A stretch of 64,000 nucleotides of DNA from contig NZ_CP118605.1 of NCBI RefSeq assembly GCF_029869925.1, positions 3,252,001 through 3,316,000 of the forward strand. Reading direction: 5' to 3'. The DNA comes from Microbulbifer bruguierae. GTDB lineage: Bacteria; Pseudomonadota; Gammaproteobacteria; Pseudomonadales; Cellvibrionaceae. The notes below the pieces were generated by a model. It saw nothing but the letters and a program-made list of their open reading frames with translations. It did no database searches and was not told the origin of the DNA. This document shows, piece after piece, positions 9,302-18,242 of the stretch. Positions within the stretch are counted from its first letter, which is position 1, and each line of letters opens with the position of its first letter. A program made the position numbers and the translations under genes.

Positions 9302-9390
9302 TAGGGCCGGCGGCGGTATTACCGACTGGAGCGATAACAGCCAAGAATAGCTAACCTGTTTATGGACTATCACTTCAGCGCATGATTGAC

Positions 9391-9423
9391 AAAAATACCG
9401 GGTTTAATAACCCGGTATTTTTG
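9391..9423 (+). terminator. Rho-independent terminator after the PL10 lyase
   Basis: A-rich AAAATACCGGGTT pairs with AACCCGGTATTTT around a TAAT loop, giving about a 14-bp stem with flanking A and T tracts, so it may work in both directions. It lies inside an open frame that begins at 9386, which argues that the next gene really starts at 9542. Confidence 0.9.
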
Positions 9424-9541
9424 TATTGAGGGAAATGAATCTCTGCCGGTCGACAACGGTTGTGTGGGAGTCATGAAAGACGGTGAGGCTCGTCACGAAA
9501 GTGCGTGCTTTCATGGTGGGGAAAACAGCTCCGGGATACCT

Positions 9542-10021
9542 ATGAAAAATAACGTGCTCATATTGGTCGATGTCCAAAACGTTTATTACACGACAAGGCA
9601 GACATTCCAACGCAATTTTGATTACAACCGGTTTTGGTCAAGGGTGACCCATGGCCGGCAGGTGGTGAAAGCCATTGCCTACGCCATAGATCGGGGCGAT
9701 CAAAAGCAGAAAGAATTTCAAAACATACTCAGGGCTATCGGTTTTGAGGTGAAGCTGAAACCGTTTATCCAGCGGGCAGATGGGTCGGCAAAAGGCGACT
9801 GGGATGTGGGCATTACGATCGATGCTCTGGAGTACGCGCCAAATGTGGACACTGTGGTACTGGTATCTGGCGATGGGGATTTTTCGATTCTGGTGGACAA
9901 GCTGCGAATCGATAAAGGAAAACTCGTAGAGGTATACGGGGTTGAGGCTCTTACCTCGAATTTACTGGTGCAGGCGGCAAGTACTTTTTTCCCGATCGAC
10001 CGGGATCTGCTGCTTGGGTGA
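9542..10021 (+). CDS. NYN (PIN-like) domain protein, LabA/DUF88 family
   Basis: Product of 159 aa. The start at 9542 is chosen because the upstream in-frame extension covers the PL10 terminator. The protein has the NYN layout: ILVDVQNVYY with the first acidic residue (about residues 6-15), a KGDWDVGITIDAL segment with acidic residues in mid protein, and VVLVSGDGDFSILV (about 105-118) with the last acidic cluster. Family members fold like PIN nucleases and are thought to cut or bind RNA; the target here is unknown. It appears to be monocistronic, with no functional link to the pectin genes. Confidence 0.8.
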   Translation: MKNNVLILVDVQNVYYTTRQTFQRNFDYNRFWSRVTHGRQVVKAIAYAIDRGDQKQKEFQNILRAIGFEVKLKPFIQRADGSAKGDWDVGITIDALEYAPNVDTVVLVSGDGDFSILVDKLRIDKGKLVEVYGVEALTSNLLVQAASTFFPIDRDLLLG

Positions 10022-10074
10022 GATGTGCGACCCATAGGTCAATACAATCAACGGTAAAGTTATCCTTGTGTTTC

Positions 10075-10093
10075 AATAATGGGAATTATTCTC
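10075..10093. promoter_or_regulatory. Fur-box-like site upstream of the DUF2061 gene
   Basis: The 19-mer AATAATGGGAATTATTCTC matches the classical GATAATGATAATCATTATC at 14 of 19 positions by hand count. It lies 85 bp before the DUF2061 start. The element CAATAATGG also repeats on both sides of it. Iron control is a suggestion only. Confidence 0.35.
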
Positions 10094-10177
10094 AATAATG
10101 GTTCTGTTCGCTCGGTTCTGCACGAAAATATGCGCTGCAGTTTTACGCCGGGCCGCTGTTACCGAGGATGAATTGTC

Positions 10178-10381
10178 ATGAAAAAGACCTGTAGTTTCGC
10201 CATTGTGCATATGGCGGTAGCGTTCACCGTCGGTTTTGTGATGACCGGTGACTTCTGGGTCGGCAGTGCCCTGGCGCTGGTGGAGCCCGCCTGTAATACC
10301 GTGGCCTTCTACTTCCATGAGAAGTGGTGGAATCGCGGCCCCCGGGACCAGGTCGCCGTCGCCGATTGTATGGCGGGCTGA
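10178..10381 (+). CDS. DUF2061 family small membrane protein
   Basis: Product of 67 aa with the DUF2061 pattern: KKTCSFAIVHMAVAF, a TGDFWVGSALALVEPACNTVAFYFHEKWW core, and a polar tail. Two hydrophobic segments (about residues 8-24 and 27-46) suggest an inner-membrane hairpin. The function of the family is unknown. An upstream Fur-like site raises the possibility of iron regulation. Confidence 0.75.
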   Translation: MKKTCSFAIVHMAVAFTVGFVMTGDFWVGSALALVEPACNTVAFYFHEKWWNRGPRDQVAVADCMAG

Positions 10382-10401
10382 GTGTCTGCGGTGGTGAGGG
10401 G

Positions 10402-11319
10402 TCAGCGAGTGGGGTAGGGAATATACTCTTCGCTGTCTCCCGGCACCGGGTCGAAGCGCCCGCTTTGCCAGTCATCAATCGCCTGGTTAATACGCTCCTT
10501 GCGGCTGGAGACAAAGTTCCAGTCAATGAAGCGTTGCCCCAGTGGTTCGCCACCGATAATGGCGATCCGGGACGCCTCTTCCGCCACCACTTCCACAGGT
10601 TGATCTCGCCGGAAGATTGCCAGGGCATACTGCGGAATCTGCGTGTCCCGGGCGCGCAGAGCGCCACTGGCGACGTATATCGCGCGTTCGGGCGCGTCGG
10701 GTAATGTCAGGCGCTGGCCCGGCTGCAGCTGCGCTTCCACATAGAGGGTTTCCGCGAAGGTCCTTACCGGCGAGGTACAGCCGTAAGCACTGCCCATCAT
10801 TACCCGCAGCGGTACGCCGGCGATCTCTATGGTGGGGATTTCGTTGGCGGGGTAGTGGTAAAACGCCGGCGCCAGCTCCTCGTCTTCGTGGGGTAGCGCG
10901 AGCCACAATTGCAGGCCGTGCAGGCGATGGTCTGAATTGCGCAGCTGCTCGGTTTCCCGCTCCGAGTGCACGATGCCGCTCCCGGCCAGCATCAGGTTGA
11001 TGTCACCGGGACGAATGCCCTGCAGGCTGCCGAGTGAATCCCGGTGCAGAATTTCCCCTTCAAACAGGTAGGTGACGGTGGCAATGCCGATATGGGGGTG
11101 GGGGCGCACGTCGATCCCCTTGCCCGCGGCAAAATCCGCCGGCCCCATATGGTCGAAGAAGATCCAGGGGCCAACCATCTTACGTTCGCGGGTAGGTAAT
11201 ACCCGGCGCACGGAAAACCCTCCGAGATCTTTTTCCCGCGGCTCGATCATCAGCTCGAGCGCATCGCATCCTATTTCGACAGTGCAATCGGAAATGGCTT
11301 CGGGTATCAGGTTACTCAT
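10402..11319 (-). CDS. Pirin family protein
   Basis: Product of 305 aa, a bicupin metal protein; some bacterial pirins act as quercetin dioxygenases or redox-sensitive regulators. The N-terminal cupin shows the metal site as RPHPHIGIATVTYLFEG and later GSGIVHSERE. The C-terminal pirin domain carries RTFAETLYVEAQLQPGQ and ends QRFIDWNFVSSRKERI. The start at 11319 (MSNLIPEA) is preferred over a longer frame because AAGGA lies about 11 bp upstream of it. It lies 29 bp downstream of the FMN reductase gene on the same strand, so the two are probably one operon with a redox or detoxification role. Confidence 0.9.
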   Translation of the reverse strand: MSNLIPEAISDCTVEIGCDALELMIEPREKDLGGFSVRRVLPTRERKMVGPWIFFDHMGPADFAAGKGIDVRPHPHIGIATVTYLFEGEILHRDSLGSLQGIRPGDINLMLAGSGIVHSERETEQLRNSDHRLHGLQLWLALPHEDEELAPAFYHYPANEIPTIEIAGVPLRVMMGSAYGCTSPVRTFAETLYVEAQLQPGQRLTLPDAPERAIYVASGALRARDTQIPQYALAIFRRDQPVEVVAEEASRIAIIGGEPLGQRFIDWNFVSSRKERINQAIDDWQSGRFDPVPGDSEEYIPYPTR

Positions 11320-11348
11320 GCTTGGAATTCCTTTTCTGGGGTTACTCC

Positions 11349-11918
11349 CTACGTAGGCGCGGTATGCAGGCGTTGGGCCCATTCGCACAGCGCGGTCACC
11401 AGCCTGCCGATATGTTCGCGGGTATCTTCGTCGGACAGGTTACCATCACCGTCAAACTTCTTGTGTGCGAAAGAAATCATTACTTCCGGCTTATTCACAA
11501 AATGCGCATCCAGATAGATCAGGATACGCCGCAGATCATACTGGGCCCTTGCCCCTCCGAAGGCGCTCATACTGGCGCTCATCACCGCTACGGGCTTGTC
11601 GGCGAAGGGTTGTTGATCCATACGCGACAGCCAGTCGATGGCATTTTTGAGTACCCCGGGGACCGAGTAATTGTACTCCGGTGTGGCAAAGAGAATGGCG
11701 TCCGCCGCCCGCACTTGCGCACTCAGGGTTTCTACCGTTTCCGGTACCCCCTGGTCCCGGAGATCCTGATCGTACAGGGGAATGTCGGCCAGGCTCGCGA
11801 AGGTGAATTTCGCACCGTCGCCAGCGATTTCTGCCGCTGTGTGCATGGCGGCTCTGTTGAAGGAAGCCCTGCGCAAGCTGCCGCAGATGCCGAGGATGTT
11901 CAGGGAGTTGGAGGTCAT
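11349..11918 (-). CDS. NADPH-dependent FMN reductase, chromate-reductase-like
   Basis: Product of 189 aa with a flavodoxin fold. The phosphate-binding loop GICGSLRRASFNRA is at the N terminus, followed by DAILFATPEYNYSVPGVLKNAIDWLSR and KPVAVMSASMSAFGGARAQYDLR, the usual signatures of NAD(P)H-dependent FMN or quinone reductases. The start at 11918 (MTSNSLNILGI) is chosen because it places the Rossmann strand at the N terminus; the longer open frame adds 44 residues that do not look like the family. It is the first gene of a pair with pirin. Confidence 0.88.
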   Translation of the reverse strand: MTSNSLNILGICGSLRRASFNRAAMHTAAEIAGDGAKFTFASLADIPLYDQDLRDQGVPETVETLSAQVRAADAILFATPEYNYSVPGVLKNAIDWLSRMDQQPFADKPVAVMSASMSAFGGARAQYDLRRILIYLDAHFVNKPEVMISFAHKKFDGDGNLSDEDTREHIGRLVTALCEWAQRLHTAPT

Positions 11919-12488
11919 GGGTGCTATCTCTTGCGATGTGACCGAGGTGGTGCGACGGTGGATTGACGAGGTCTCGAAAAGGTTGAATAACCATCGAGGA
12001 GAGCCATCAAGATAGCAGCCGGTGAGGGTATATCGGGTTTGTACAGGCACAGGGGCAGATAGACGGGCTGTCTACCGGTAACCAGGGTTTATAAAAAAAT
12101 ACCCGGAGTTGGCGGTTGCTCAGTTATTCCCGAGCACAAAACACGGTTCCAACTCTTCCGGATACCGCAGGTCAAGATTCGCGTATTGCTGGCCATTGTC
12201 AGGTTTTGAATGGTGCGTTTCCGTTTCCGGTTTGTGCTGTCCCATCAGTAGGGAGGGTTTGCTTGCACACGATTGTGTTACCGGTAATTGCGTATTCATT
12301 GGGGACTACCTCTACCGCTTTACGCGCACTGAATTATGCCTGGTGTGTGACTTGATTTGCGCTCAAGTCGGGAGTGCGCATAACTAACTGTAGAGTAAAA
12401 CTTGCCCGTTCCGCCGTGCTTCCCGCCAAATAACACGCGATTTTTTCGCGAGATGAATTTCCTTTTGTGACGAAAATTCCGCGCGGCG
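11919..12488. other. 570-bp region without a recognisable gene
   Basis: It lies between the FMN reductase start and the end of the LacI-type regulator. Short open frames on both strands have no convincing ribosome site or domain. A weak CGCG-A/T-CGCG hairpin (about 12436-12450) could help end the lacI transcript. Nothing else is supported. Confidence 0.5.
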
Positions 12489-13505
12489 TCAGGTCGGAGC
12501 CCTGCCGGTGGATTTGCGCACAATCAGATTGTGGGGGACGATCTCCGGAGCGCTGTCGGCGTCGCTGCCGTCGATCGCCTGGCACAGGCGCCGCATACTG
12601 CGTTCGCCAATCTCTTCGGCGGGTTGGGCAATGGTGGTGAGCGGCGGGTCAGCGATTTCCGCGTAGCGGATATCGTCAAAGCCGATGACGGAAATATCCC
12701 GGGGAATTTTCAGCCCGGCACTTTTGATTTCATGGATGGCACCCAGGGCCATTTCATCGTTTGCACAGAAGATGGCGCTGGGGCGCTGCTCCAGATCCAG
12801 CAGGCGTCGGGTGGCCCGGCGCGCGCCGTCGATGGTCTGCTCGCCTTCCACCACCCATTCGCCGACAACCGGCAATTTTGCTTTGCGCATGGCCTTGCGA
12901 TAGCCCTTTTCCCGGTCCTTGGTCAGCAGCGAGTCGCGCTTGCCAGCAATAAACCCGATACGCTGGTGTCCCAGCTGGATCAGGAAATCGGTGCCGTCCG
13001 CGGCGGCGGTAATGTTGTCTACCCGCACACTGGGAAACTGGCTCAACTCCGCGCTTACACTCTCCAGCCCCAGCACCAGCGGTGGGTGTGCCCGCTCGGA
13101 ACCGCGGCTGGCGGAGGCTTCTTCAAATGGAGAAATGCTGGCCAGCAGCAGAATACCGTCCGCCTGTTTGGAAAATACCAGGTCGGTGTACTCGTCAAAC
13201 TCGTGGGAGTTGGACTGGGTGTCGCGGATCAGGATGCTGTAACCCTGTTCATCTGCCACCCGCCAGATACCGCGCATGACTTTTTCCAGAAAGGGGTCGC
13301 CGATAGCGGGCAGCACGACCACGATCAGGCTGGTCTTGCCGCGGCGGAAATTGCGCGCCAATGCATTGGGCGCATAACCGATTTCGTCGATGGCGGCCTG
13401 GACCTTGCCGCGAGTCTTCTCTTTAACCTGTTCAGGGCTATTGAGATAGCGGGAGACGGTGGCGGTGGATACACCGGCGAGTTTGGCGACTTGCTTGATC
13501 GACAC
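12489..13505 (-). CDS. LacI-family transcription regulator of the xylose operon
   Basis: Product of 338 aa. The N-terminal helix-turn-helix reads SIKQVAKLAGVSTATVSRYLN, followed by the hinge GYAPNALARNFRRGKT (about residues 43-58). A periplasmic-binding-protein-like sensor domain follows, with IFCANDEMALGAIHEI and ISVIGFDDIRYAEIADPPLTTI. Members of this group repress sugar genes until the sugar binds. It lies downstream of xylA after a terminator, so it probably has its own promoter. LacI-type palindromes upstream of tal and a weaker site upstream of this gene fit control of the operon and autoregulation. The sugar is inferred from context. Confidence 0.88.
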   Translation of the reverse strand: MSIKQVAKLAGVSTATVSRYLNSPEQVKEKTRGKVQAAIDEIGYAPNALARNFRRGKTSLIVVVLPAIGDPFLEKVMRGIWRVADEQGYSILIRDTQSNSHEFDEYTDLVFSKQADGILLLASISPFEEASASRGSERAHPPLVLGLESVSAELSQFPSVRVDNITAAADGTDFLIQLGHQRIGFIAGKRDSLLTKDREKGYRKAMRKAKLPVVGEWVVEGEQTIDGARRATRRLLDLEQRPSAIFCANDEMALGAIHEIKSAGLKIPRDISVIGFDDIRYAEIADPPLTTIAQPAEEIGERSMRRLCQAIDGSDADSAPEIVPHNLIVRKSTGRAPT

Positions 13506-13569
13506 CGGGGCTGCCCTCTGTTCTGTGCAATTTGGGAGTTACCAGTGATCTGGCAAGCGAAGCGCCAGA

Positions 13570-13583
13570 TGTTATCGCTTACG
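13570..13583. promoter_or_regulatory. Weak LacI-type palindrome upstream of the regulator
   Basis: TGTTATCGCTTACG has the central CG and the TGT/ACG-type ends of LacI-family sites and lies about 65 bp upstream of the regulator start. It could be an autoregulatory operator. The match is imperfect. Confidence 0.25.
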
Positions 13584-13605
13584 CCAATGGATTGGTATCC
13601 AGCGA

Positions 13606-13633
13606 ACAAAAAAGGGCCTGAACGAACAGGCCC
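13606..13633 (-). terminator. Rho-independent terminator after xylA
   Basis: Read on the minus strand: GGGCCTG, a 6-nt loop, CAGGCCC, then six T. It ends the tal-xylB-xylA transcript before the regulator gene. Confidence 0.9.
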
Positions 13634-13670
13634 AATACCAGAGTCATCTGACGTTGAGGTCAAACATCAA

Positions 13671-15005
13671 TCAAATGTATTGATTGATCAGGTTCTCATA
13701 CAGCTCCTGCTTGCCGCTTGCGGGACGCGGCTCGCCGTTTTCCACAGCCAGGTTGCGCAGGTCTGTCAGGCTCAGTTTACCTTCTGTAAACGCCTTGCCG
13801 TTGCCCTCGCTGTAACTGGCGTAGCGCGTGGCTTTCCAGTTCTGGTAGGGCGACTCGGTGAGAATTCTGTGGGCCACTTCGAGACCGCGGGCGAAGGTGT
13901 CCATACCGCCGATATGGCCGAGGAAAATATCTTCCATATCCACGGACTCACGGCGTACCTTGGCATCGAAGTTGAGACCACCGGTTTTGAAGCCGCCGTC
14001 CGCCAGAAGCACCAGCATGCCGTGCACCGCGTCGTACAGGTCGGTGGGGAACTGGTCGGTGTCCCAGCCATTCTGATAATCCCCGCGGTTGGCATCGATC
14101 GAGCCCAGCATGCCGGCATCGGTGCACATCTGCAGTTCATGGGCAAAGGTGTGCCCGGCCAGAGTGGCGTGGTTGGCTTCGATATTGAGTTTGAAATCCT
14201 GGTCCAGACCGTAGTGGCGCAGGAAGCCGATCACCGTCTGGGCATCGAAGTCGTACTGGTGCTTGGTGGGTTCCATGGGTTTGGGCTCGATCAGGAAAGT
14301 GCCCTTGAAGCCGATGGAGCGGCCGTAATCCCGCGCCGCGGTGAGGAAGCGCGCGAGGTTTTCCTGTTCCAGCCTGGTGTTGGCATTTTGCAGGCAGATA
14401 TAACCTTCACGACCACCCCAGAACACATAGTTCTCGCCACCGAGTGCCACGGTGGCATCCAGTGCGGCTTTTACCTGAGAGGCGGCATAGGTCAGTACGC
14501 CGAAGTCGGGGTTGGTGGCGGCGCCGTTCATATAGCGCGGGTGAGTGAACACATTGGCCGTGCCCCACAGCAGTTTCATACCGGAGGCATTCTGGCGCTC
14601 TGCTGCCAGCTCCACCATTTTCGCCAGATTACTTTCGGTCTCGATGATGGAGTTACCCGCCGGTGACATGTCCACGTCGTGGAAACAGTAATAGGGCACG
14701 CCGAGTTTGGTACAGAACTCGAATACCGCGTCCATGCGCTGGCGCGCAGCGGTCATTGCGTCTGCGGCGTCATCCCAGGCAAACACCTGGGTGTCGCGGC
14801 CAAAGGGGTCCGCGCCCTTGGCACAAAAGGTGTGCCAGTAACACACGGCAAAGCGCAGGTGCTCTTCCATGGTCTTGCCACCGATGACCTTGTTGGCATC
14901 GTAGTGTTTGAAGGCCAGAGGATTGTCGGATTCGCGGCCTTCGAACGGGATCTGGCCGATACCGGGGAAGTATTCCTTGTCGCCTACAAAAAGATTTCTG
15001 CTCAT
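13671..15005 (-). CDS. xylA: Xylose isomerase
   Basis: Product of 444 aa, close to the usual class II length; it converts D-xylose to D-xylulose in the cytoplasm. Visible signatures are [12 protein letters not shown] (catalytic His region), [27 protein letters not shown] (metal-binding Glu), [16 protein letters not shown] and the metal-site segment [20 protein letters not shown]. It is the last gene of the tal-xylB-xylA operon, 32 bp downstream of xylB. A GGAT-type purine run lies upstream of ATG 15005. Confidence 0.97.
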   Translation of the reverse strand: MSRNLFVGDKEYFPGIGQIPFEGRESDNPLAFKHYDANKVIGGKTMEEHLRFAVCYWHTFCAKGADPFGRDTQVFAWDDAADAMTAARQRMDAVFEFCTKLGVPYYCFHDVDMSPAGNSIIETESNLAKMVELAAERQNASGMKLLWGTANVFTHPRYMNGAATNPDFGVLTYAASQVKAALDATVALGGENYVFWGGREGYICLQNANTRLEQENLARFLTAARDYGRSIGFKGTFLIEPKPMEPTKHQYDFDAQTVIGFLRHYGLDQDFKLNIEANHATLAGHTFAHELQMCTDAGMLGSIDANRGDYQNGWDTDQFPTDLYDAVHGMLVLLADGGFKTGGLNFDAKVRRESVDMEDIFLGHIGGMDTFARGLEVAHRILTESPYQNWKATRYASYSEGNGKAFTEGKLSLTDLRNLAVENGEPRPASGKQELYENLINQYI

Positions 15006-15037
15006 GGTTGTTCTCCAGAAGGATCCTGAAATTTGTG

Positions 15038-16549
15038 TTATTGGTTGTTGGGATACTGCTGCTGAAGCAGCTCCAGAAATTGCTGATAGTGGATTTGGTA
15101 CGCCGCCACCGTATTTGCGTCCGGGATACAGCCGAGGGTTTCATCCACGGCCAGGTGCTCGTCGATCAGATGACGCAGCGAAATTTCACTTTCGCTACAG
15201 GCCCATAGTGCCTGCATGGCGGCGCCGAAGGCCGCCCCTTCCTGCTGCGCCGGTACTTCCACCGGAAGGTTGAAAACATCTGCGACCATCTGCCGCCAGT
15301 GCGGACTTTTGGCGCCGCCGCCGGTGAGGCGGATGGCGCTGAACTGCTGTCCGGCGCGGGCAAAGGCATCGAGGCCCCGGCGCAGGGTAAAGGTCGCTCC
15401 CTCCATTGCGGCGCGATACAGATTTGCCGCGGTGGTATTGCCGTCGTGCATGCCGTGCAGGCTGGCGCGGGCGTGGGGCAGGTTGGGGGTGCGTTCGCCG
15501 TTATAGAACGGCAGGTTTATCAGGCCATCGGCACCGGGCCGGCTGTTTGCGAGTAGTTCCTCGCACTCGGCGATGGATTTCCCCAGCGCCTTGCGGCTGT
15601 GTTCGGTGGCCACGGTGCAGTTCATCGTGCACAGCAGTGGCAACCAGCCGTCGGCCGAGGCGCAGAACGCGGCCAGTTCGCCGTTGGGGTCGATTGCCGG
15701 GGTGTCGCTGTGGGCAAACAGGGTGCCGGAGGTACCGAGGCTCAGGGTCAGCACACCCGGTGCTACAGAGCCGGTGCCGAAGGCCGCCATCATATTGTCG
15801 CCACCGCCGGTGGAAACCCGTACTCCCTGGGGCAGGCCAAATTCAGCGCGTGCATCCTCGCCGAGCGCGACGGTTGTGTGTGCCGGCAGCAGTGGTGGTA
15901 GCAGTGGCAGGAGGTCCCGCTCAGGGTCCAGCGCGCGCAGCATTTCATGATCGTATTCCCGGCGCAGGATATTCAGGTAACCGGTGCCGGAAGCGTCGCC
16001 GAACTCGCTGAATATTTTGCCGGTCAGGTAAAAATTCAGGTAATCGTGCGGCAGCAGAATATGCGCGAGTTCGGCATAGGCCTGCGGGTTATTTTTTTTC
16101 AGCCACAGGATTTTGGAAATCGTGTAACCGGGCAGGATCGGATTGCCCACAGCATCGATACAGCGCTCCACACCACCAAAGCGCTCGGTGATTTCCTCGC
16201 ATTCGGCAATGGTGCTGGTGTCGCACCAGAGTTTCACCGGCGCAATCACTTCACCGGCTTTGTTCAGCGGTACAAATCCGTGCTGCTGGCCGGAAACGCC
16301 AATGCCGCGCACCCGGGTTTTGATTTCTGCCGGTAGTTCGTTCACACATCGACGCAGGGCTTCTAACCACCACTGGGCTAACTGCTCGCGACTGCCGTCG
16401 TCGCGGCTGATCAATTCCAGGGGCGCGGAACAGACATGCAGGATCTGTTTTACGTTGGCGTCATAGGCCAGCAGCTTCAGGCTCTGGGTACCAGCGTCGA
16501 TACCGAGATAAACATTGCCGGGTTGACTGGTGTTGGCAAAGTCTGTCAT
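15038..16549 (-). CDS. xylB: Xylulokinase
   Basis: Product of 503 aa in the FGGY kinase family; it phosphorylates D-xylulose to xylulose 5-phosphate. The phosphate-1 loop [14 protein letters not shown] is at the N terminus, VSGQQHG and [12 protein letters not shown] mark the sugar site, and the C-terminal ATPase motif includes [14 protein letters not shown] and [21 protein letters not shown]. Its ATG directly follows the tal stop codon (TAA then ATG), so it is translationally coupled to tal. Confidence 0.95.
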   Translation of the reverse strand: MTDFANTSQPGNVYLGIDAGTQSLKLLAYDANVKQILHVCSAPLELISRDDGSREQLAQWWLEALRRCVNELPAEIKTRVRGIGVSGQQHGFVPLNKAGEVIAPVKLWCDTSTIAECEEITERFGGVERCIDAVGNPILPGYTISKILWLKKNNPQAYAELAHILLPHDYLNFYLTGKIFSEFGDASGTGYLNILRREYDHEMLRALDPERDLLPLLPPLLPAHTTVALGEDARAEFGLPQGVRVSTGGGDNMMAAFGTGSVAPGVLTLSLGTSGTLFAHSDTPAIDPNGELAAFCASADGWLPLLCTMNCTVATEHSRKALGKSIAECEELLANSRPGADGLINLPFYNGERTPNLPHARASLHGMHDGNTTAANLYRAAMEGATFTLRRGLDAFARAGQQFSAIRLTGGGAKSPHWRQMVADVFNLPVEVPAQQEGAAFGAAMQALWACSESEISLRHLIDEHLAVDETLGCIPDANTVAAYQIHYQQFLELLQQQYPNNQ

Positions 16550-17518
16550 TTACGCAATCTCCAGTATGCGGGCGCGGGCCTGCAAGCGGCTTTCCAGCGC
16601 GTACTGATCCACCACAAACTTGCGGATTCCTTCACCGAGCTTTTCATGCGCCATGGCGTCGTCGTTGTGCTGGAAACGGAATTCGGCTTCAGCAATCGGC
16701 GCCGCAGCGAAACCGGCATCTGCCGTTGCGCTCAGTGCGCGAGGCAGTCTGCCGCTGTCTGCGTCCAGCTGTGCCAACAGGTCCGGGCTGATGGTAAGGC
16801 TGTCGCAACCGGCGAGGGCCTCAATTTGGCCGGTGTTGCGAAAGCTGGCACCCATCACCGTGGTGTTGTAGGCATGCTCTTTGTAGAAGTGATAAATACG
16901 GCGCACCGACTGCACCCCGGGATCCTGTTCCGGTGCAAAACTGGTTGCGTCGGTATTGTGGATGTACCAGTCGGAAATGCGGCCCACGAAAGGTGAGATC
17001 AGCGTGACCCCGGCATCGGCGCAGGCGCGGGCCTGGGCGAAGCTGCACAGCAGGGTCAGGTTGCAGTGAATACCCTCGCGTTCGAGAATTTCCGCTGCCT
17101 TGATCCCTTCCCAGGTAGAGGCAATCTTGATCAGCACCCGCTCGGGGGCCACGTCCATCTGCGCGTACAGATCCATAATTCGCCGCGCGCGCTCGAGTGT
17201 GGCGGCGGTGTCGAAAGAAAGTCGCGCGTCTACCTCTGTGGAAATACGCCCGGGAATAATCTGCAGAATTTCATGGCCGATTCTGGTGGCAAGGCGGTCG
17301 CAACACCGCGCTGTCTGTTCGCCACTGCTGCCACCCTGGCGCGCGGCAAAGGCAATGGCTTCGTCGATCAACGGCTGGTATTCCGCTTGCTGTGCGGCTT
17401 TCAACAACAGAGAGGGATTGGTGGTGGCGTCCAGGGGGGTAAACTGGCGAATGGCGTTGATGTCGCCGGTATCCGCTACCACGGCGGTTATCGCCCGCAG
17501 TTGGCTGAGCTTATTCAT
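16550..17518 (-). CDS. tal: Transaldolase
   Basis: Product of 322 aa, of TalB size. It moves a dihydroxyacetone unit in the non-oxidative pentose phosphate pathway and so handles the xylulose 5-phosphate made by XylB. Signatures are [25 protein letters not shown] near the N terminus, [19 protein letters not shown] with the Schiff-base Lys, and [19 protein letters not shown], followed by [12 protein letters not shown]. It is the first gene of the operon. A LacI-type operator lies 61 bp upstream of the start. Confidence 0.95.
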   Translation of the reverse strand: MNKLSQLRAITAVVADTGDINAIRQFTPLDATTNPSLLLKAAQQAEYQPLIDEAIAFAARQGGSSGEQTARCCDRLATRIGHEILQIIPGRISTEVDARLSFDTAATLERARRIMDLYAQMDVAPERVLIKIASTWEGIKAAEILEREGIHCNLTLLCSFAQARACADAGVTLISPFVGRISDWYIHNTDATSFAPEQDPGVQSVRRIYHFYKEHAYNTTVMGASFRNTGQIEALAGCDSLTISPDLLAQLDADSGRLPRALSATADAGFAAAPIAEAEFRFQHNDDAMAHEKLGEGIRKFVVDQYALESRLQARARILEIA

Positions 17519-17578
17519 GATTATTATTGCTGTCCCATCAATCGCTGGATTCCGCGCGCCGGGTCGTTACGCGAAAAA

Positions 17579-17592
17579 TGTAAACGTTTTCA
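17579..17592. promoter_or_regulatory. LacI-type operator upstream of tal-xylBA
   Basis: TGTAAACGTTTTCA is a near-perfect 14-bp palindrome centred on CG (one mismatch), flanked by A and T runs, 61 bp upstream of the tal start. It is the best candidate site for the regulator encoded at 12489-13505. Confidence 0.65.
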
Positions 17593-17657
17593 TTTTTCCG
17601 TTAGTTTGCCTTATGACACTCGGGAATACCAGAGCCCAAAGGGAAAGAATTGCGTCT

Positions 17658-17672
17658 TGATAAACGATTACA
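17658..17672. promoter_or_regulatory. Second LacI-like site upstream of tal
   Basis: TGATAAACGATTACA, read on the other strand as TGTAATCGTTTATCA, resembles the operator at 17579 and lies 79 bp further upstream. A two-operator arrangement would allow looping. Confidence 0.35.
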
Positions 17673-17796
17673 TCTATCAGGTGCACACCATTGATAGAAT
17701 TTATTGATCTTGTCGAGAGATATATTTGATTTCAGCTATGGCATGGATATCCCTATCTTTAGTTCTGTTATCCACAACCAGTCAGGGAGAAAGACC

Positions 17797-17898
17797 ATGC
17801 AATTGGCGAACAAGCAACGCGCTGCTGTCGGCGAGCTGGAGTGTAATTACGGCGATAATTACTATGGCGACCAGGTATGTGTACTGAAAAAATCGTGA
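17797..17898 (+). CDS. Possible 33-aa small protein with its own terminator
   Basis: ATG 17797 has an AGGGAGA ribosome site six bases before it. The product starts MQLANKQRAAVGELE and its second half has paired CNYGDNYYGDQVC residues: two Cys flanking a Tyr/Gly/Asp-rich core, ending LKKS. A strong intrinsic terminator follows 66 bp after the stop codon, so a short transcript is plausible. The Leu-Glu then Tyr-rich core resembles the leader/core layout of some peptide precursors, but no maturation enzyme is adjacent. I do not recognise the family. Confidence 0.4.
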   Translation: MQLANKQRAAVGELECNYGDNYYGDQVCVLKKS

Positions 17899-17963
17899 CC
17901 GCACTGGTGACCAGAGCGCTATTGCATGCTCTGGAATCGCATACGTGGGAACGGAATTGAAAT

Positions 17964-18004
17964 GGAAAACCACATTGGGGTATCTCCGATGTGGTTTTCT
18001 TTTC
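17964..18004 (+). terminator. Strong intrinsic terminator after the 33-aa ORF
   Basis: GAAAACCACAT (17965-17975) pairs perfectly with ATGTGGTTTTC (17989-17999) and is followed by TTTT. It isolates the small ORF from the aminotransferase operon. Confidence 0.8.
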
Positions 18005-18044
18005 CGTTGAGGATGAGAGCGGGAATATCCTCAGCACCTGCCAA

Positions 18045-18080
18045 TAGCCTTCCCAATCGCCTTCCCAATCGCTTTCCCGG
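18045..18080 (+). repeat. Three 12-bp tandem repeats
   Basis: TAGCCTTCCCAA, TCGCCTTCCCAA and TCGCTTTCCCGG are adjacent and differ at one to three positions. They lie just upstream of the CTGG direct repeats of the aminotransferase promoter. Confidence 0.7.
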
Positions 18081-18110
18081 TTCGCCTTCTTTTGGTGCGC
18101 TGGCGCCAGT

Positions 18111-18163
18111 CTGGTTCCGGAAAGGTGAGGCTGGAACCATATCCTCCGGACGCTGGACCTATC
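18111..18163 (+). promoter_or_regulatory. Candidate TauR/MocR operator before the aminotransferase gene
   Basis: CTGG half-sites begin at 18111, 18131 (CTGGAACCATATCC) and 18153 (CTGGACCTATCC), spaced 20 and 22 bp. The last resembles the CTGGACYTAA repeats I recall for TauR of Rhodobacter. A very similar pair occurs in the divergent exporter-SDR promoter (27433-27465). Confidence 0.6.
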
Positions 18164-18242
18164 CACTGCACCGCGCAGATCTCTAGTCTTTCCCCAAACG
18201 GTGCCCTGTTGCACCGTGTGAATGACTGGGGAATGACGCATC

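Larger units (their letters stand above)
17519..18242. other. Divergent 724-bp regulatory region between tal and the aminotransferase
   Basis: It holds the tal operators, a 33-codon ORF with a strong ribosome site (17797-17898), a strong terminator (17964-18004), three 12-bp tandem repeats (18045-18080) and CTGG-type direct repeats in front of the aminotransferase (18111-18163). No larger gene is seen. Confidence 0.7.

Noticed and set aside
9386..9541. N-terminal extension of the NYN protein from an upstream start at 9386
   Set aside because: It runs through a strong terminator (9391-9423) and lacks family similarity; ATG 9542 begins the conserved strand.
12116..12355. 79-codon open frame with a hydrophobic end between FMN reductase and the LacI gene
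   Set aside because: No ribosome site, no recognised domain and a poor start context; treated as chance.
12531..14666. A 711-codon plus-strand open frame opposite lacI and xylA
   Set aside because: It is the antisense shadow of two clear genes in GC-rich DNA.
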